Assembly: GCA_002401565.1 (NCBI GenBank)
Contig: NVTL01000013.1
Location: 36,149 to 45,698 of the forward strand
DNA length: 9,550 nucleotides
Direction of reading: 5' to 3'
From: Rhodospirillaceae bacterium
Lineage (GTDB): Bacteria > Pseudomonadota > Alphaproteobacteria > Rhodospirillales > Magnetovibrionaceae
The notes beneath the pieces were generated by a model. It saw only the letters and a list, made by a program, of their open reading frames with translations, searched no databases and was not told the origin of the DNA. Position numbers and translations under genes: made by a program. Shown here one piece after another: positions 1 through 5,802 of this stretch (position 1 is its first letter; each line of letters starts with the position of its first letter).

Positions 1-532
1 GCCACCGTTCGTACAACATGTGGTCAACTTTACCCGAATTTAAAAGATCAAACATCTGCTGAGCATTTTTGGTCAACGTGGTGGTTTTATGATCAACCAA
101 GTTATTTTGAAAAATCTGCCAGCCATTTATATACGCAATCGTTGCCCCATCCATGGACGACCAGTCGTCTGTGGCAATCGGTTTATTCATGGAATATGCC
201 ACAAATTCATTGTCCATCAATTTTTCAGAAATACGAATCAGGTTCGGAAATTTCTGTTCAAGTCCTTGAATACGCAAGGCCGCACCATCATCAATGCCAT
301 TGTTTGCATTGGTCAAAGCTTTGGCTGAGTTTTGGTACACGATCAATTTAGCATCGACACCGATGCGTCGAAACGTTTCATGGATAATCTGATCAATAAA
401 ACCATCGTTTTGGTTGGTCGTAAAGGGATCGCGTATCCCCGTATTAAAAATGATTTTTTCCATGGCAACGGCCGGAGACAAACCGCCAAAGGCAACACAT
501 ATCAATACAAATAACAATATTTTCTTCTTCAC
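1..532 (-). CDS. Periplasmic solute-binding protein, SBP_bac_3-like (C-terminal part cut off by window edge)
   Basis: Reading the minus strand from a GTG at 532 gives 177 codons with no stop up to the left edge. The N-terminus (MKKKILLFVLICVAFGG..PAVA) is a clear Sec signal peptide, with likely cleavage after AVA at residue 23. The mature part shows features of family-3 extracellular solute-binding proteins: an early strand and loop (IIFNTGIRDPF), a G-F-I-D-Q-I helix start, 'RRIGVDAKL', a D-D-G-A-A-L-R-I segment near residues 81-88, and 'FPNLIRISE' near 95-103. Family members bind small polar ligands in the periplasm, for ABC importers or for sensor proteins; the ligand cannot be told here. 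The GTG start is supported by an AAGGAGGG sequence 6 nt upstream. No partner gene is visible because the gene leaves the window. The region is more AT-rich than the operons to the right. Confidence 0.8.
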   Translation of the reverse strand, partial: MKKKILLFVLICVAFGGLSPAVAMEKIIFNTGIRDPFTTNQNDGFIDQIIHETFRRIGVDAKLIVYQNSAKALTNANNGIDDGAALRIQGLEQKFPNLIRISEKLMDNEFVAYSMNKPIATDDWSSMDGATIAYINGWQIFQNNLVDHKTTTLTKNAQQMFDLLNSGKVDHMLYERW

Positions 533-538
533 AACGAT

Positions 539-546
539 CCCTCCTT
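539..546 (-). promoter_or_regulatory. Strong ribosome binding site deciding a GTG start
   Basis: On the minus strand AAGGAGGG lies 6 nt before the GTG at 532. It is close to the ideal anti-16S match and settles the start of the binding-protein gene, where no ATG gives a full signal peptide. Confidence 0.8.
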
Positions 547-547
547 A

Positions 548-583
548 ACATTGGTATTTACATTGGTATTTACATTGGCATTC
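548..583 (-). repeat. Three tandem 12-bp repeats upstream of the binding-protein gene
   Basis: The plus-strand unit ACATTGGTATTT occurs twice exactly (548-559, 560-571), then once with changes (ACATTGGCATTC, 572-583). Read on the minus strand, ACCAATGT-type units end one base before the ribosome binding site of the gene at 532. They therefore lie in its 5' leader or at the start of transcription. The arrangement could bind a protein or an RNA, or be a replication-slippage product. No function is known. Confidence 0.7.
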
Positions 584-608
584 TGATGAAAAGAATAGGC
601 GCATTCAA
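580..608 (-). promoter_or_regulatory. Weak candidate sigma-70 promoter for the binding-protein gene
   Basis: On the minus strand TTGAAT and CAGAAT are separated by 17 bp, with four of six consensus bases in each box. The -10 overlaps the last copy of the 12-bp repeat, so the repeats would fall at and just after the start of transcription. The match is weak and rests on pattern alone. Confidence 0.25.
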
Positions 609-785
609 CTACAATTGGAACCTATCTATTTCAAAGACTTGCACCGTCACACACAACGTACAGGGTTATGCACGCCCCCCACCTTGTTGACCGCCGCATT
701 GCCCGCTCCGTTGTTATTTACAGACAAAAAACCCGTCCCGCAGGAGGAAACACGCGATCATTTCAAGTTTTCAAAATTTTCCGAC

Positions 786-814
786 TTGCAAAATCGGCCC
801 TCGATGATTAGGAT
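786..814 (+). promoter_or_regulatory. Candidate sigma-70 promoter for the copper-uptake module
   Basis: TTGCAA (786-791) and TAGGAT (809-814) are exactly 17 bp apart, with four of six consensus bases in each. The -35 sits inside a small dyad, CCGA-9 nt-TCGG (781-797), which could be an operator. It is the best promoter pattern I see ahead of the first gene at 908 and would give a leader of roughly 85 nt. A regulator binding here is inference only. Confidence 0.35.
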
Positions 815-840
815 TGCCAACGATTCAAAAGGGGAAAGAT

Positions 841-885
841 GTGAAATTAAGCCACCGTAAAAGTGGTTTCCATCTTGGTTTTTAA
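841..885 (+). CDS. Possible 14-codon leader peptide
   Basis: A GTG at 841 is preceded by AAAGGGG at 828-834 with a 6-nt spacer, a better ribosome binding site than the following gene has. The frame encodes VKLSHRKSGFHLGF and stops at TAA 883-885, 22 nt before the ATG at 908. A 7-bp stem-loop (849-869) lies inside it. It could be a leader peptide whose translation controls the next gene. It could instead mark the original N-terminus of that gene, now in another frame, since a run of five T at 878-882 directly precedes the stop. It may also be chance. Confidence 0.25.
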   Translation: MKLSHRKSGFHLGF

Positions 886-907
886 GGTTTTACAAAAGGT
901 TTTGCTC

Positions 908-1345
908 ATGAGGGGCTTCGCCAAAACACGGACTAAAGCGCTTCTGACACGTCGCACGTTTGCGGTACGTCAGACACGTCGCACGTTTGCGACGTGGATG
1001 GCGCTCTTTGCCTTGGCTTTGCAAACCTTTATGCCTTTGGGGCAAGCCTTGGCGGTTGATGTGCTGCAAGATGATGACTTCCAATTCATCTGTACCATGA
1101 ACGGCATTCAACAAATTCCAAACAGCCAAGAAGACATCCCCGTTCCCCCAATAAATTCAGGACCATGTTCACATTGTTTGATGCATGGATCTGTGGCTTT
1201 GTTCACGCCCGAAATCACGGATGCGATTGTTTTAAGCATTCCTGTTGAACATGGTGTTGCCTTTGCCCTGCCCAAACAACAAACCCATGCCAACATCTGG
1301 CGCGGGTTACCCCGGCCATCGCGCGCGCCACCTAAGTTCGTTTAA
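908..1345 (+). CDS. DUF2946-type small Cys/His protein, companion of copper receptor
   Basis: The 145-residue product has an Arg-rich N-terminus, one hydrophobic stretch (about 31-49, MALFALALQTFMPLGQALA) and an exported domain with C62, C87, C90 and H93 (CSHCLMH). It ends in W-R-G-L-P-R-P-S-R-A-P-P. A signal anchor, a CxxC-type motif and a terminal RAPP are what I know of the DUF2946 family, whose genes often lie beside TonB-dependent copper receptors, as here. The Cys/His cluster suggests metal contact in the periplasm, which is inference. I chose ATG 908 because AAAAGG lies 8 nt upstream; an in-frame GTG at 863 has no such site, and starting at ATG 998 would remove the basic region. TRRTFA occurs twice (residues 14-19 and 23-28), encoded by a 27-bp duplication, and resembles a doubled twin-arginine motif. 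Confidence 0.65.
   Translation: MRGFAKTRTKALLTRRTFAVRQTRRTFATWMALFALALQTFMPLGQALAVDVLQDDDFQFICTMNGIQQIPNSQEDIPVPPINSGPCSHCLMHGSVALFTPEITDAIVLSIPVEHGVAFALPKQQTHANIWRGLPRPSRAPPKFV
943..996 (+). other. Two adjacent stem-loops in the start of the DUF2946 mRNA
   Basis: TCTGAC (943-948) can pair with GTCAGA (969-974). Directly after it, CACGTCGCA (975-983) pairs perfectly over 9 bp with TGCGACGTG (988-996) around a CGTT loop. The second stem is GC-rich and ends 1 nt before the ATG at 998. There is no T-run, so it is not an intrinsic terminator. It may be a by-product of the duplicated sequence or a translational control element. Confidence 0.5.
946..991 (+). repeat. 19-bp exact direct repeat, 27-bp period, inside DUF2946 gene
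   Basis: GACACGTCGCACGTTTGCG occurs at 946-964 and 973-991. The 27-bp period keeps the frame, so the protein gains a second TRRTFA segment. It looks like a small tandem duplication of the signal-peptide n-region. Confidence 0.85.
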
Positions 1346-1389
1346 TTTAGAACCACACTCTTCCAAAAATTAAATGAAACGATAGGGAC

Positions 1390-1407
1390 CGCCTTGTTTA
1401 CAAGGCG
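1390..1407 (+). promoter_or_regulatory. Perfect hairpin covering the Shine-Dalgarno of the copper-receptor gene
   Basis: CGCCTTG (1390-1396) and CAAGGCG (1401-1407) form a perfect 7-bp stem with a TTTA loop, 12 nt before the receptor start codon. The only purine-rich sequence ahead of that ATG, AAGG at 1402-1405, is buried in the stem. No T-run follows, which argues against a terminator. A role as translational switch or processing site between the two genes is inference. Confidence 0.5.
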
Positions 1408-1419
1408 CGATAAATAATT

Positions 1420-3534
1420 ATGTTGACCAAATTCTTAAGCGCGGGCAAAACCCGCGCCGCTTTGAGCACGTTGTTGCTTTCTTCCACCACCTTGATTTCA
1501 CCCGCTTTTGCCCAAGATGCACAAGCTCCAATGGTCTTAGAAGGCATCGTGATTGAAGGCAAAAGCCTGCCCGTAATCATCAATACCGAACTAAACCGCA
1601 CCGACATTGCCCCTGCGGCTGATGTGGGCGATTTCCTGCGCAGCATTCCGGGCGTAGACGCCGTACGTATGAGTGGCCACGGTCTAGACCCCGTCATTCG
1701 CGGACAACAACAAAATCAGCTAAATGTCATCAGTGATGGAGCTTATATGTTTGGCGGTTGCCCCAGTCGCATGGATCCACCCGCGTCTTTGACGTCCATC
1801 GACAGCTATGACAGCGTAACCGTCGAAAAAGGTTTTCAAAGTGTGCGTCACGGCCCCGGTGGTACAGGTGGCACGATTCTTTTGGAACGCAAACGCCCTG
1901 CCCTTGACGATCAAAAACCTTACCAAGTTAAATTTGGTATCGGTGGCAACTCAAATGATTCTGCCTATACCAGCAACCTAGACGCCGCTTACAAACTGGG
2001 CGAAGGCTACGCCAAAGTTTCTGGCACCAAAAGCCATGCCGCAAATTATTCAGACGGTTCTGGCAAAGAGGTCCGCAGTGCTTTTAATCAGTGGTCATCA
2101 GGCCTAGAGCTTGGCTGGACACCCAATGATCGTACAGAACTTACGGTCGGTTATGAACACGACAATACAACGGATGTTTTGTTCGCAGGAGCTGGCATGG
2201 ATTCTCCAGAAGCAACAACGAATGTTTTTCGTTTGAAGTTCAAAAAAGATATAGAAGGCAATACGCTCAAAACCCTACGTTTTAATGCCTATGATTCTCG
2301 AGTTGATCACTTGATGGATAACTACTCTTTGCGAGCCGTTGGTGCGATGACCATGAAAACGCCCAGCTCCTCAAACACCCAAGGCTTTAAAGTTGAAGGC
2401 GATGTGAACATCTCCAGCTTGCCCGTTTTGCTTGGCCTTGATTACAAAGGCCTTGATCGCACAGCCATTCGTTACCGGGGAACACTCCCAGCTAATACTG
2501 GATTAACGCAATCTTATATTTGGCCCGGCGTTGAAAGCCGGGAAATCGGCTTATTTGGCGAAACAACATATGCTTTGGACGAAAAAAGCTCTGTTAAATT
2601 CGGCCTGCGGTATGACAACGTCAACGTCACCGCTGGTAAAACAAATATAGTTGCCGATGTTGCCGGCGGTGTTGCAAATGATCGTTCAGCCAACCAACTA
2701 TATCGCAAATATTACGGTTATGAATTTGCAGAAGTCACCGAACACAACATCAGTGGTTTGATGCGCTTTGAACAAAAATACAGCAAGGACACCTCTTCTT
2801 ATCTGACCGTCAGTCGTTCTGTACGGACCGCCGATACAACGGAACGCACGATTGCAGCGGATAATATGGTGGCAACAAATAGAATTGTTGGCAATGTTCG
2901 TTTGAACCCTGAAAAACATTATCAAATTGATGCGGGCATGAACACCAATCTTGCTGGATATGACGTATCGGTATCGGCGTATTATGATCGCATAAACGAT
3001 TATATTTTCCGTGATGTTGCCCGTGGTCAAAGCGGACTTTTGTTAAACGATACCGCTGTGGTTTTCCGCAATATTGATGCGAACCTGATGGGTTTTGATT
3101 TTTCCGCAAACAAGACCTTTGCCAATAAAGTTTCAATGGTGAGCTCGTTGACATTCACCCGCGGTGACAACAAAGACACCAATGGAGCCTTGGCGCAAAT
3201 TCCACCGTTGAAAATGACCATGGATGTTTCTTATCCAACAAACGGTTGGTTGATTGGTGTGCGCGGCAGTGCGTCCATGAAGCAAACCCGAGTAGATGAT
3301 GATACAGCAACGGGCAGTGGCCGTGATGTTGGTCAAACTGCGGGCTATGTAACGGCTGATTTGTATGGTGCAAGTTCCTTGACCGATAATTTGGAACTGG
3401 GTCTCGGTGTGACCAATATGTTCGACACGACCTATGCCAGTCATTTGAACAAAGGTAATTCATTCGACGCAACAGAAACGCAAGTGAATGAACCCGGTCG
3501 GGCGTTTTACATTCGCTTAACGGGAACGTTTTAA
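1420..3534 (+). CDS. oprC: TonB-dependent copper receptor, OprC/NosA type
   Basis: This 704-residue outer-membrane receptor starts with a signal peptide (cleavage likely after SPAFA, residue 31) and a TonB-box-like segment (VLEGIVIEG, about 40-47). A plug domain follows (about 55-158) with D-F-L-R-S-I-P-G-V, D-P-V-I-R-G and G-G-C-P-S-R-M-D-P-P; the rest is a 22-strand-type barrel ending in the usual terminal Phe. The plug motif C114-xxx-M118 and H297-L-M299 match the CxxxM and HxM copper ligands known from Pseudomonas OprC, which supports copper rather than iron or B12 as substrate. Its length fits the family. It lies 74 bp after the DUF2946 gene and 14 bp before tonB, so it is probably co-transcribed with its own energy-transducing proteins. 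The ATG at 1420 has no free Shine-Dalgarno; see the hairpin at 1390-1407. Confidence 0.92.
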   Translation: MLTKFLSAGKTRAALSTLLLSSTTLISPAFAQDAQAPMVLEGIVIEGKSLPVIINTELNRTDIAPAADVGDFLRSIPGVDAVRMSGHGLDPVIRGQQQNQLNVISDGAYMFGGCPSRMDPPASLTSIDSYDSVTVEKGFQSVRHGPGGTGGTILLERKRPALDDQKPYQVKFGIGGNSNDSAYTSNLDAAYKLGEGYAKVSGTKSHAANYSDGSGKEVRSAFNQWSSGLELGWTPNDRTELTVGYEHDNTTDVLFAGAGMDSPEATTNVFRLKFKKDIEGNTLKTLRFNAYDSRVDHLMDNYSLRAVGAMTMKTPSSSNTQGFKVEGDVNISSLPVLLGLDYKGLDRTAIRYRGTLPANTGLTQSYIWPGVESREIGLFGETTYALDEKSSVKFGLRYDNVNVTAGKTNIVADVAGGVANDRSANQLYRKYYGYEFAEVTEHNISGLMRFEQKYSKDTSSYLTVSRSVRTADTTERTIAADNMVATNRIVGNVRLNPEKHYQIDAGMNTNLAGYDVSVSAYYDRINDYIFRDVARGQSGLLLNDTAVVFRNIDANLMGFDFSANKTFANKVSMVSSLTFTRGDNKDTNGALAQIPPLKMTMDVSYPTNGWLIGVRGSASMKQTRVDDDTATGSGRDVGQTAGYVTADLYGASSLTDNLELGLGVTNMFDTTYASHLNKGNSFDATETQVNEPGRAFYIRLTGTF

Positions 3535-3548
3535 GCCAGAGCAAAACA

Positions 3549-4286
3549 ATGCCCCTTGCACACCAAACTCTTTTGAAAGCCACAGCATCCCTTGGGATCG
3601 CTGTGGCTGTGCACGGGGCATTATTTTTGGGTTTTGTGAATGTGGATCAAAACCGCACCACACCACCAATTCTTTTAAACAGTTTTGAAGTTGTGGAACT
3701 GGCGTCTTCGGGGGCTCAAAAAAAACCTGACCCCATTGAAGAAATCGTCGAAGAAATCGTCAAAGAGCCCGTCGTCGAAAAAGTCGTTAAACCGAAAATT
3801 ATTCCGGCCACCATCGCCAAACCCAGTCCGGTGGTGGTTGCAAAGGCTAAACCTAAACCCCTAGTTAAACTAAAACCTAAAACAATTGCAAAGCCCATTG
3901 TTAAGCCCACTGTTAAGCCCATTGTTAAGCTCATGGCTAAACCCACTGTTAAGCCCGTGATCCAACCTAAATCAGAAACCGTTTCTTCACGCCCCGCCTA
4001 TGTGCCGCCCAGCCAGCACGCCGCTTATTTAAAAAATCCAAAACCAGCCTACCCCACACAGGCCCGCAAACGGGGCATGGAAGGACGCGTCGTGCTGCGG
4101 GTTTTTGTGCGGGCGGACGGCGGCGTCAAAAGCGTCGTGACGAACACCAGTTCCGGTTATGGCCTGTTGGACCGGGCCGCGCGCGTGGCCGTATTACGTT
4201 GGCGGTTTGCCCCGGCCACACGCGGTGGAAAAGTTGTTGCAGGTGAAGTTCTCATCCCCTTCGATTTTCGTCTGACTTCAGGCTAG
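3549..4286 (+). CDS. tonB: TonB energy transducer dedicated to the copper receptor
   Basis: The 245-residue protein has the TonB layout. An N-terminal membrane anchor (about 13-30) keeps the H-G-A seen in TonB anchors (H22). A Glu/Val then Pro/Lys-rich linker (about 57-140) spans the periplasm. The C-terminal TonB domain (about 165-243) has Y-P-T-Q-A-R-K-R-G-M-E-G-R-V, a SSG-x-x-x-LD-x-AA segment and W-R-F-A-P-A. It would carry proton-motive energy from ExbB-ExbD to the receptor encoded just upstream. Four residues before H22 there is Ala, where E. coli TonB has the Ser of its SxxxH motif. There is no clear ribosome binding site, and the 14-bp gap suggests translation follows from the receptor gene. 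The linker contains a tandem 12-bp repeat. Confidence 0.93.
   Translation: MPLAHQTLLKATASLGIAVAVHGALFLGFVNVDQNRTTPPILLNSFEVVELASSGAQKKPDPIEEIVEEIVKEPVVEKVVKPKIIPATIAKPSPVVVAKAKPKPLVKLKPKTIAKPIVKPTVKPIVKLMAKPTVKPVIQPKSETVSSRPAYVPPSQHAAYLKNPKPAYPTQARKRGMEGRVVLRVFVRADGGVKSVVTNTSSGYGLLDRAARVAVLRWRFAPATRGGKVVAGEVLIPFDFRLTSG
3894..3953 (+). repeat. Five 12-bp repeats coding the KPxV linker of TonB
   Basis: The unit CCCATTGTTAAG is repeated five times with small changes, encoding tandem P-(I/T)-V-K tetrapeptides (fourth copy L-M-A-K). Such Pro-Lys repeats stiffen the periplasmic linker. The near-identity suggests length change by slippage. Confidence 0.85.
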
Positions 4287-4295
4287 TACATATTT

Positions 4296-4302
4296 AAAAG
4301 GA
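4296..4302 (+). promoter_or_regulatory. Ribosome binding site of exbB
   Basis: AAAAGGA lies 6 nt before the ATG at 4309 in the 22-bp gap after tonB. It is the clearest free Shine-Dalgarno within the copper module and fixes the exbB start. Confidence 0.65.
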
Positions 4303-4308
4303 CCCGTT

Positions 4309-4893
4309 ATGGAAAATGTAAATTTAGAAATGATGTCATGGTGGTCCGATGCCGATGCCATCGTGCGCGGCGTATTCATCACCTTGATCGTCATGTCGTT
4401 GATCAGTTGGACCATCATAATTTTCAAAAGTGCTCAGCTGTTTTCAGCCTTTAAAGCGGAACGCCGTTTTAAGGGCGTGGGCATACCCGCCCCCGGCACA
4501 CCTTCTGCCCATATTTTAAACGGCATGACGGCCGTATCGGCCAGTGATGCTCGATCCTTGGTCGAAGCTCTGGCCCGCGAAAGCCGCCTTAATTTTGAAA
4601 CCGGATTAACCATGCTGGCCACCATCGGCAACACCGCCCCGTTCATCGGATTGCTGGGCACGGTTTGGGGCATCATGCATGCGTTGCAAGGTTTGGGCGG
4701 TGCCGAAACTTTAAGCATGGATTTGATCGCCGGACCCGTGGCCGAAGCCTTGGTCGCCACCGCCGTGGGTCTGTTTACGGCGATCCCGGCGGTTGTTGGC
4801 TATAACCTTTTACTGCGGCAGCTGAAACGTTTGTTCGGAACCGTCGACAGCAACGCCGTACGCCTTTTATCCACTTTGAAAGAGAGCACGTAA
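4309..4893 (+). CDS. exbB: ExbB proton-channel subunit
   Basis: The 194-residue protein belongs to the MotA/TolQ/ExbB family, the inner-membrane proton channel that powers TonB. Membrane segment 1 is at about 18-40. Segments 2 and 3 (about 102-124 and 143-168) carry the family signature A-T-I-G-N-T-A-P-F-I-G-L-L-G-T-V-W-G and the A-L-V-A-T-A-V-G-L-F-T-A-I-P stretch. It is shorter than E. coli ExbB (244) because it lacks the N-terminal extension and has a short cytoplasmic loop. TolQ is the main alternative, but the tonB and TonB-receptor neighbours and the absence of tolR, tolA and tolB favour ExbB. Confidence 0.9.
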   Translation: MENVNLEMMSWWSDADAIVRGVFITLIVMSLISWTIIIFKSAQLFSAFKAERRFKGVGIPAPGTPSAHILNGMTAVSASDARSLVEALARESRLNFETGLTMLATIGNTAPFIGLLGTVWGIMHALQGLGGAETLSMDLIAGPVAEALVATAVGLFTAIPAVVGYNLLLRQLKRLFGTVDSNAVRLLSTLKEST

Positions 4894-4894
4894 C

Positions 4895-5302
4895 ATGGCC
4901 GGAGGCCTTTCAGACGGTGGTTCAGACCAGCCCATGAGCGAGATAAACGTCACCCCGTTGGTGGACGTGATGTTGGTGTTGCTGGTGATCTTTATTGTTG
5001 CAGCCCCTTTGATGGCCGAAGCTTTGCGCGTTGATTTGCCCACCGCCAAATCCGATCCCTTACAGGACCCGGTCGTAACCACATTGGAAGTGATGGAAAA
5101 CGGCACATTATTGTTGGATTCTGAATCCGTCACAGACGATGTTTTGGTTGTTCGCCTGAGGGCTATTTTTCACAACGATTCAAAACGTGTACTGAAATTA
5201 GGCGGCGACGGAGCCGTGCCGTACCAACGCATCACCGATGTTTTGGCCATGGCAAAACAAAGCGGCATCAACCGCATCGCCTTTGCCACCAAGTCGCCTT
5301 AA
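4895..5302 (+). CDS. exbD: ExbD, TonB-ExbB accessory proton-channel subunit
   Basis: The 135-residue protein has a short cytoplasmic start (SEINVTPLVDVMLVLL), a single membrane helix (about 24-42) with the conserved proton-relay Asp at D24, and a periplasmic ExbD/TolR domain containing 'LKLGGDGAVPYQRITDVLAMAKQSGI'. It starts 1 bp after the exbB stop, so the pair is translationally coupled and should be made in step. It ends the copper module; its TAA lies in a palindrome shared with the converging gene. Confidence 0.92.
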   Translation: MAGGLSDGGSDQPMSEINVTPLVDVMLVLLVIFIVAAPLMAEALRVDLPTAKSDPLQDPVVTTLEVMENGTLLLDSESVTDDVLVVRLRAIFHNDSKRVLKLGGDGAVPYQRITDVLAMAKQSGINRIAFATKSP

Positions 5303-5308
5303 GCTTAA
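5299..5308. other. Palindrome containing both stop codons of converging genes
   Basis: TTAAGCTTAA is a perfect 10-bp palindrome. Its TAA at 5300-5302 ends exbD on the plus strand, and TTA at 5305-5307 is the TAA of the ferritin-like gene on the minus strand. Only 2 bp separate the two genes, and I see no terminator hairpin with a T-run on either side, so transcripts may overlap. Confidence 0.8.
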
Positions 5309-5802
5309 ACGCCACCGCTGTGCACGGTTTCATAATACACGGCTTCAAGTTCGTTTTTGTGTTTGGTTTCTTCGATGGCCAAAAACGTAAACAAGTCTTT
5401 TAACGGCCCAGCAGGTGTCTCGCTGGCCAAAGCCGTATATTGTTCCATCGCCGCATGTTCGCGCATCAAGGCATACTGCAACACGGCCTGATCATCAGGC
5501 TTGTCACCAAGTTCCGGCACATGAATGCAATCGGAAAACTTGCGGTCCGATGCGGGGCGTTTGATCTTGGTTTTCAGCAATCGATCCAAGCTGGTTTTTT
5601 TTGCCATGGTCTCGAACAATTCAAAATGTTGCTGTTCTTCTTCGGCCAATTCTTCGACCAAATACCGCAAATTTTTGCTGACCTTGGGGATAAGGTCCGT
5701 ATAAAAATCACGCGCGGTGCGTTCGAATTCCATCGCCACGTCCAGAACCTCTTGCAAGGTCGTCAGGGGTTTGAGTGTTTTATAGCCGTGTCCTTTTCTC
5801 AT
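5305..5802 (-). CDS. Ferritin-like diiron protein, rubrerythrin type without rubredoxin domain
   Basis: The 165-residue protein is a four-helix ferritin-like fold in two matching halves. Each half has an E-xx-A-xxx-Y helix (E27 to Y34; E115 to Y122) followed by an ExxH helix (E56/H59; E145/H148). These six residues fit the diiron ligand set of rubrerythrin and related proteins. The C-terminal rubredoxin Cys4 domain of classical rubrerythrin is absent, and the only Cys (C92) is alone. Family roles are peroxide reduction, oxygen handling or iron oxidation. Its ATG overlaps the stop of the upstream gene as ATGA, with AGAGGG 8 nt before, so it is translated together with the complex I-like operon. 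A protective or electron-accepting partner role is inference. Confidence 0.8.
   Translation of the reverse strand: MRKGHGYKTLKPLTTLQEVLDVAMEFERTARDFYTDLIPKVSKNLRYLVEELAEEEQQHFELFETMAKKTSLDRLLKTKIKRPASDRKFSDCIHVPELGDKPDDQAVLQYALMREHAAMEQYTALASETPAGPLKDLFTFLAIEETKHKNELEAVYYETVHSGGV

Larger units (their letters stand above)
533..907. other. Divergent intergenic region without a convincing protein gene
   Basis: About 375 bp separate the minus-strand binding-protein gene from the plus-strand copper module. It contains the 12-bp repeats, weak promoter boxes in both directions and a 14-codon reading frame at 841. It also has a 7-bp stem-loop at 849-869 (AAGCCAC, 7-nt loop, GTGGTTT; one G-T pair). 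An open frame at 615-860 starts with TTG, lacks a ribosome binding site and shows no domain-like composition. I looked for Fur, Zur, CueR-type and cobalamin-riboswitch patterns by eye and found none I would defend. Confidence 0.6.

Noticed and set aside
89..514. Plus-strand open frames inside the first 530 bases
   Set aside because: They lie antisense to the binding-protein gene, which has a signal peptide, a strong ribosome binding site and a family-like sequence.
615..860. 81-codon plus-strand open frame in the intergenic region
   Set aside because: It starts with TTG, has no ribosome binding site, resembles no domain I know, and overlaps the promoter-like boxes.
601..907. Cobalamin riboswitch ahead of a TonB-dependent receptor
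   Set aside because: I could not find the B12-box bases or the conserved flanking core on either strand, and the receptor has copper ligands.
946..991. Direct repeats as target-site duplication or CRISPR fragment
   Set aside because: There are only two copies 8 bp apart, in frame within a gene, with no transposase, terminal inverted repeats or spacer-like pattern.
1390..1407. Intrinsic terminator after the DUF2946 gene
   Set aside because: The stem is short and is followed by CGATAAATAATT, not a T-run.
2698..3583. Several 100-140-codon minus-strand frames inside the receptor gene
   Set aside because: All are antisense shadows of a full-length, well-conserved outer-membrane receptor; none has a plausible start site or domain.
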